This document shows positions 5,544 to 7,443 of a stretch of 7,443 nucleotides of DNA, piece by piece. The first letter of the stretch is position 1. Every line of letters starts with the position of its first letter. A program made the translations under genes and the position numbers. This DNA comes from Pseudomonadota bacterium (GTDB lineage: Bacteria > Pseudomonadota > Alphaproteobacteria > Rhizobiales > Aestuariivirgaceae): contig JAEKFU010000308.1 of NCBI GenBank assembly GCA_016522385.1, positions 1 through 7,443 of the forward strand, given 5' to 3'. The notes under the pieces are model-generated. The model searched no databases. It saw only the letters and a list, made by a program, of their open reading frames with translations, and was not told where the DNA came from.

Positions 5544-6737
5544 ATGTCGAGCGCCAACACCGCCGTTGTGATTGTGGCTGCCGGCGCGGGACTGCGCGTA
5601 GGCGGCGAAGTCCCCAAGCAATATCAAATGCTTGACGGAATGAGCGTGTTGGCCCGGTCGGTTTCGGCGTTTGCTGACCATCCGGGGATATCGCAGGTGC
5701 AAGTGGTCATCAGTGCCGGTCACCGCGCGCATTATGATGCTGCCGCTGCCGACTTGGACCTTCCACCACCAGTTCAAGGCGGCGAGACGCGGCAGCAGTC
5801 AGTCAAAGCGGGTCTGGAGGCCCTAGCACCTTTGAAGCCCGACTATGTCCTGATCCATGATGCAGCACGTCCGTTCATCTGCGGTGAAGTCATTTCACAT
5901 GTCATTGCCCATCTCGACCGCCATGATGGTGCCATCCCTGCGCTTCCAGTGGTCGATACTGTAAAGCGGTCAAACGGCAGCATCATCAAAGAAACAGTTG
6001 ACCGTACAGCGCTATGGACGGCCCAAACGCCACAGGGGTTTCATTTTGACAAGATCCTGAGCGCCCACCAAAGCGCCAGCGATCACAGTGACATCAGCTT
6101 CACCGACGATGCTTCGATTGCCGAATGGGCCGGCCTCGAGGTCGTCCTTGTGCAAGGGTCGCGGGCAAATCAAAAACTGACAACGGCAGACGATATGACC
6201 GATGCTGCAACAGCGATCGCACTCCATAAACTTGCTGCCAACGGCGACGTGCGCGTCGGTCATGGCTATGACGTTCATGCTTTCGCGGACGGTGATCATG
6301 TGATCCTTTGCGGTGTCAAAATTCCGCACATTGCCAAGCTCAAGGGGCACTCGGATGCTGATGTCGCAATGCACGCGCTCACTGACGCGATCCTTGGTGC
6401 TTTAAGCGATGGCGATATCGGCGCTCATTTTCCGCCGAGCGATCCACAATGGAAAGCCGCTGATTCAGCGATATTTCTGCGAGAGGCCGCCAACATGGTG
6501 CGGACACGCCAGGGCATGATCTCGCACTGCGACGTTACGGTGATCTGCGAGGCACCTAAACTGCGGCCCCATGTTGCGGCGATGCGGCAATCGCTGGCCG
6601 GTATACTGGATGTGCCGGTCGGTCGTATCAGCGTGAAGGCAACAACCAGTGAACAACTCGGGTTTACCGGCCGTCGGGAGGGTATCGCGGCCAGTGCGAC
6701 GGCTACCATTCGCCTGCCTTTTGAAGAAGGAGCATAA
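5544..6737 (+). CDS. ispDF: bifunctional IspD/IspF enzyme of the MEP isoprenoid pathway
   Basis: Cytosolic fusion enzyme. The IspD half converts 2-C-methyl-D-erythritol 4-phosphate and CTP to CDP-ME, and the IspF half cyclises CDP-ME 2-phosphate to ME-2,4-cyclodiphosphate. It has 397 residues. IspD, about 5-230: nucleotide loop VAAGAGLRVGGEVPKQY with R18 and K25 (matching E. coli R20 and K27), LIHDAARPF, PVVDTVKR, TAQTPQGF and FTDDAS. IspF, about 236-394: RVGHGYDVHAF with metal ligands D243 and H245, GHSDADVAMH with third ligand H277, DIGAHFPPSDP, and the closing VKATTSEQLGFTGRREGIA. The linker is only a few residues. The start is forced by the preceding in-frame TAG and supported by GAGGT. 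The stop overlaps the cinA ATG by one base (TAATG), indicating co-translation. Fused IspDF is common in alphaproteobacteria. All key residues seen are intact. Confidence 0.97.
   Translation: MSSANTAVVIVAAGAGLRVGGEVPKQYQMLDGMSVLARSVSAFADHPGISQVQVVISAGHRAHYDAAAADLDLPPPVQGGETRQQSVKAGLEALAPLKPDYVLIHDAARPFICGEVISHVIAHLDRHDGAIPALPVVDTVKRSNGSIIKETVDRTALWTAQTPQGFHFDKILSAHQSASDHSDISFTDDASIAEWAGLEVVLVQGSRANQKLTTADDMTDAATAIALHKLAANGDVRVGHGYDVHAFADGDHVILCGVKIPHIAKLKGHSDADVAMHALTDAILGALSDGDIGAHFPPSDPQWKAADSAIFLREAANMVRTRQGMISHCDVTVICEAPKLRPHVAAMRQSLAGILDVPVGRISVKATTSEQLGFTGRREGIAASATATIRLPFEEGA
6727..6732 (+). promoter_or_regulatory. ribosome binding site of cinA
   Basis: AAGGAG in the last ispDF codons, 4 nt before the ATG at 6737, supports translation of cinA from the ispDF transcript. 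Confidence 0.75.
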
Positions 6738-7249
6738 TGTTGTTTGACCGCGAGACCATCCTGGCTGTGAAGGACGTACTCGACTTGGCGCGCGAAGCCG
6801 GCCTGAAGATCGCGACGGCTGAAAGCTGCACCGGCGGGCTGATAATAGCCGCGCTCACCAGCGTTGCTGGTTCCTCAGCCGTAGTTGAGCGCGGATTCGT
6901 AACTTATTCGAATGAGGCGAAGATTGAACTGCTCGGCGTCGGTGAAGACCAGATCAGGGAGCATGGCGCGGTCAGCGAGGTGGTGGCGCGGGCAATGGCG
7001 GAAGGCGCAATGGCTCATGCGCCCGCCGACATAGCCGTCTCGGTGACGGGCATTGCAGGGCCGGGTGGCGGTTCGTCTGAAAAACCGGTCGGTCTGGTCC
7101 ACCTGGCCTGCGCGCGCAAGGATAACCCGACCGTCCATGAGATGCTGAGAGCCGGTGATATTGGGAGAGACGGGATCAGACACGCGGCTCTTCTTGCCGG
7201 CTTGCATCTGATCAGATCGCAGCTTTCCTCTGGCACCATGCTCGCCTAG
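6737..7249 (+). CDS. pncC: CinA C-terminal domain protein / nicotinamide-nucleotide amidohydrolase PncC
   Basis: Stand-alone CinA C-terminal domain of 170 residues, the usual length for PncC/YgaD-type proteins. These hydrolyse nicotinamide mononucleotide to nicotinate mononucleotide plus ammonia in NAD recycling. Signatures in order: ATAESCTGG (26-34, catalytic S30), GFVTYSNEAKIELLGV (53-68, with Y57 and K62), HGAVSEVVARAMAEG, and the glycine-rich VTGIAGPGGGSSEKPVGLVH. The N-terminal MoCF-like (COG1058) domain of full-length CinA is absent, so a role in competence is not implied. It starts one base inside the ispDF stop (TAATG) behind AAGGAG, so it is the second gene of a pair. The substrate is inferred from the family; some members may act on other deamidation targets. 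Confidence 0.93.
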   Translation: MLFDRETILAVKDVLDLAREAGLKIATAESCTGGLIIAALTSVAGSSAVVERGFVTYSNEAKIELLGVGEDQIREHGAVSEVVARAMAEGAMAHAPADIAVSVTGIAGPGGGSSEKPVGLVHLACARKDNPTVHEMLRAGDIGRDGIRHAALLAGLHLIRSQLSSGTMLA

Positions 7250-7289
7250 GTTCTGTTGAGTATCAGGGCTTTCCAAATCAACATAGAAC
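7250..7289. terminator. possible bidirectional terminator hairpin between cinA and ratA
   Basis: In the 47-nt gap between convergent genes, GTTCT-GTTGA (7250-7259) can pair with TCAAC-AT-AGAAC (7278-7289), giving a ten-pair stem with a 2-nt bulge and an 18-nt loop. There is no clear T-run on either side, so it is weak as an intrinsic terminator, but the place fits transcription ending for both genes. Confidence 0.3.
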
Positions 7290-7296
7290 GCTCTAA

Positions 7297-7443
7297 TCAC
7301 GCGTCGGGTGTGCCGTATATCTTGGCGGCGCGTCCTTCGAACGCGGTCATCATCTTGCGCACGGCGTAATCGAACATGGTCGACAAGACGAACTGCAGCG
7401 ACCGGCTGCTCATCTGATAGTCGATCGAAAATTCGACATCGCT
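7297..7443 (-). CDS. RatA/COQ10-family START-domain protein, C-terminal 48 residues (5' end beyond window)
   Basis: Partial gene entering from the right edge and ending at TGA 7299-7297. The 48 visible residues (SDVEFSIDYQMSSRSLQFVL ... MFDYAVRKMMTAFEGRAAKI) match the end of the polyketide cyclase/COQ10-like START family. That end has a last beta strand of the form V-x-F-x-I-D-Y followed by a long C-terminal helix ending in a phenylalanine-lysine-rich segment. Bacterial members are annotated as RatA type II toxin, but alphaproteobacterial homologues more often resemble COQ10, a ubiquinone-binding helper of respiration. The name toxin should not be taken literally here. It is convergent with cinA. 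In related genomes this gene often follows lipA, which would lie beyond the window; that is expectation, not seen. Confidence 0.8.
   Translation of the reverse strand, partial: SDVEFSIDYQMSSRSLQFVLSTMFDYAVRKMMTAFEGRAAKIYGTPDA

Noticed and set aside
6012..6374. 120-codon minus-strand open frame inside ispDF
   Set aside because: Shadow of a fully conserved ispDF coding region.

Overview
The window looks like chromosomal core DNA from an alphaproteobacterium, most likely of the Hyphomicrobiales (rhizobia-like) group. This rests on three things: the dusB(nifR3)-ntrB-ntrC-ntrY gene order, a fused bifunctional IspDF next to it, and an NtrC that keeps the GAFTGA sigma-54 contact loop, which Rhodobacter-type NtrC lacks. 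Species cannot be told from the sequence. DNA is moderately GC-rich throughout and I see no mobile element, CRISPR array, tRNA or rRNA.

Left part (minus strand, read from about 5030 down to 1): dusB (tRNA dihydrouridine synthase), ntrB (nitrogen sensor kinase/phosphatase) and ntrC (sigma-54 response regulator) form a tight operon. The stop of each gene overlaps the start of the next by 4 nt (ATGA). After a gap of about 180 nt comes the 5' two-thirds or so of ntrY, a membrane sensor kinase, which runs off the left edge. The gap holds a plausible promoter and a near-palindrome, so ntrY (and presumably ntrX beyond the edge) may have its own transcription.

Middle (4965-5543): a 579-nt divergent intergenic region with no convincing gene. 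It holds a good candidate dusB promoter (TTGCAA-17-TATGTT) whose -35 lies inside a perfect 18-nt dyad, a duplicated TTGTGCAAC element, a tandem 12-bp repeat and two small dyads nearer ispDF.

Right part (plus strand): ispDF (two steps of the MEP isoprenoid pathway) and cinA/pncC (NMN amidohydrolase domain) are coupled by a 1-nt TAATG overlap. The end of a convergent ratA/coq10-like START-domain gene lies at the right edge.

Working together: DusB-NtrB-NtrC links tRNA modification to nitrogen control only by co-transcription. NtrB (with PII, not in the window) sets NtrC phosphorylation, and NtrY/NtrX is the paralogous membrane-bound system. IspDF and CinA are housekeeping metabolism. I did not find a new multi-gene system. 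The observations most worth a second look are the altered ATP-lid motif of NtrB (the usual D-x-G-x-G is missing) and the candidate operators upstream of dusB and ntrY.
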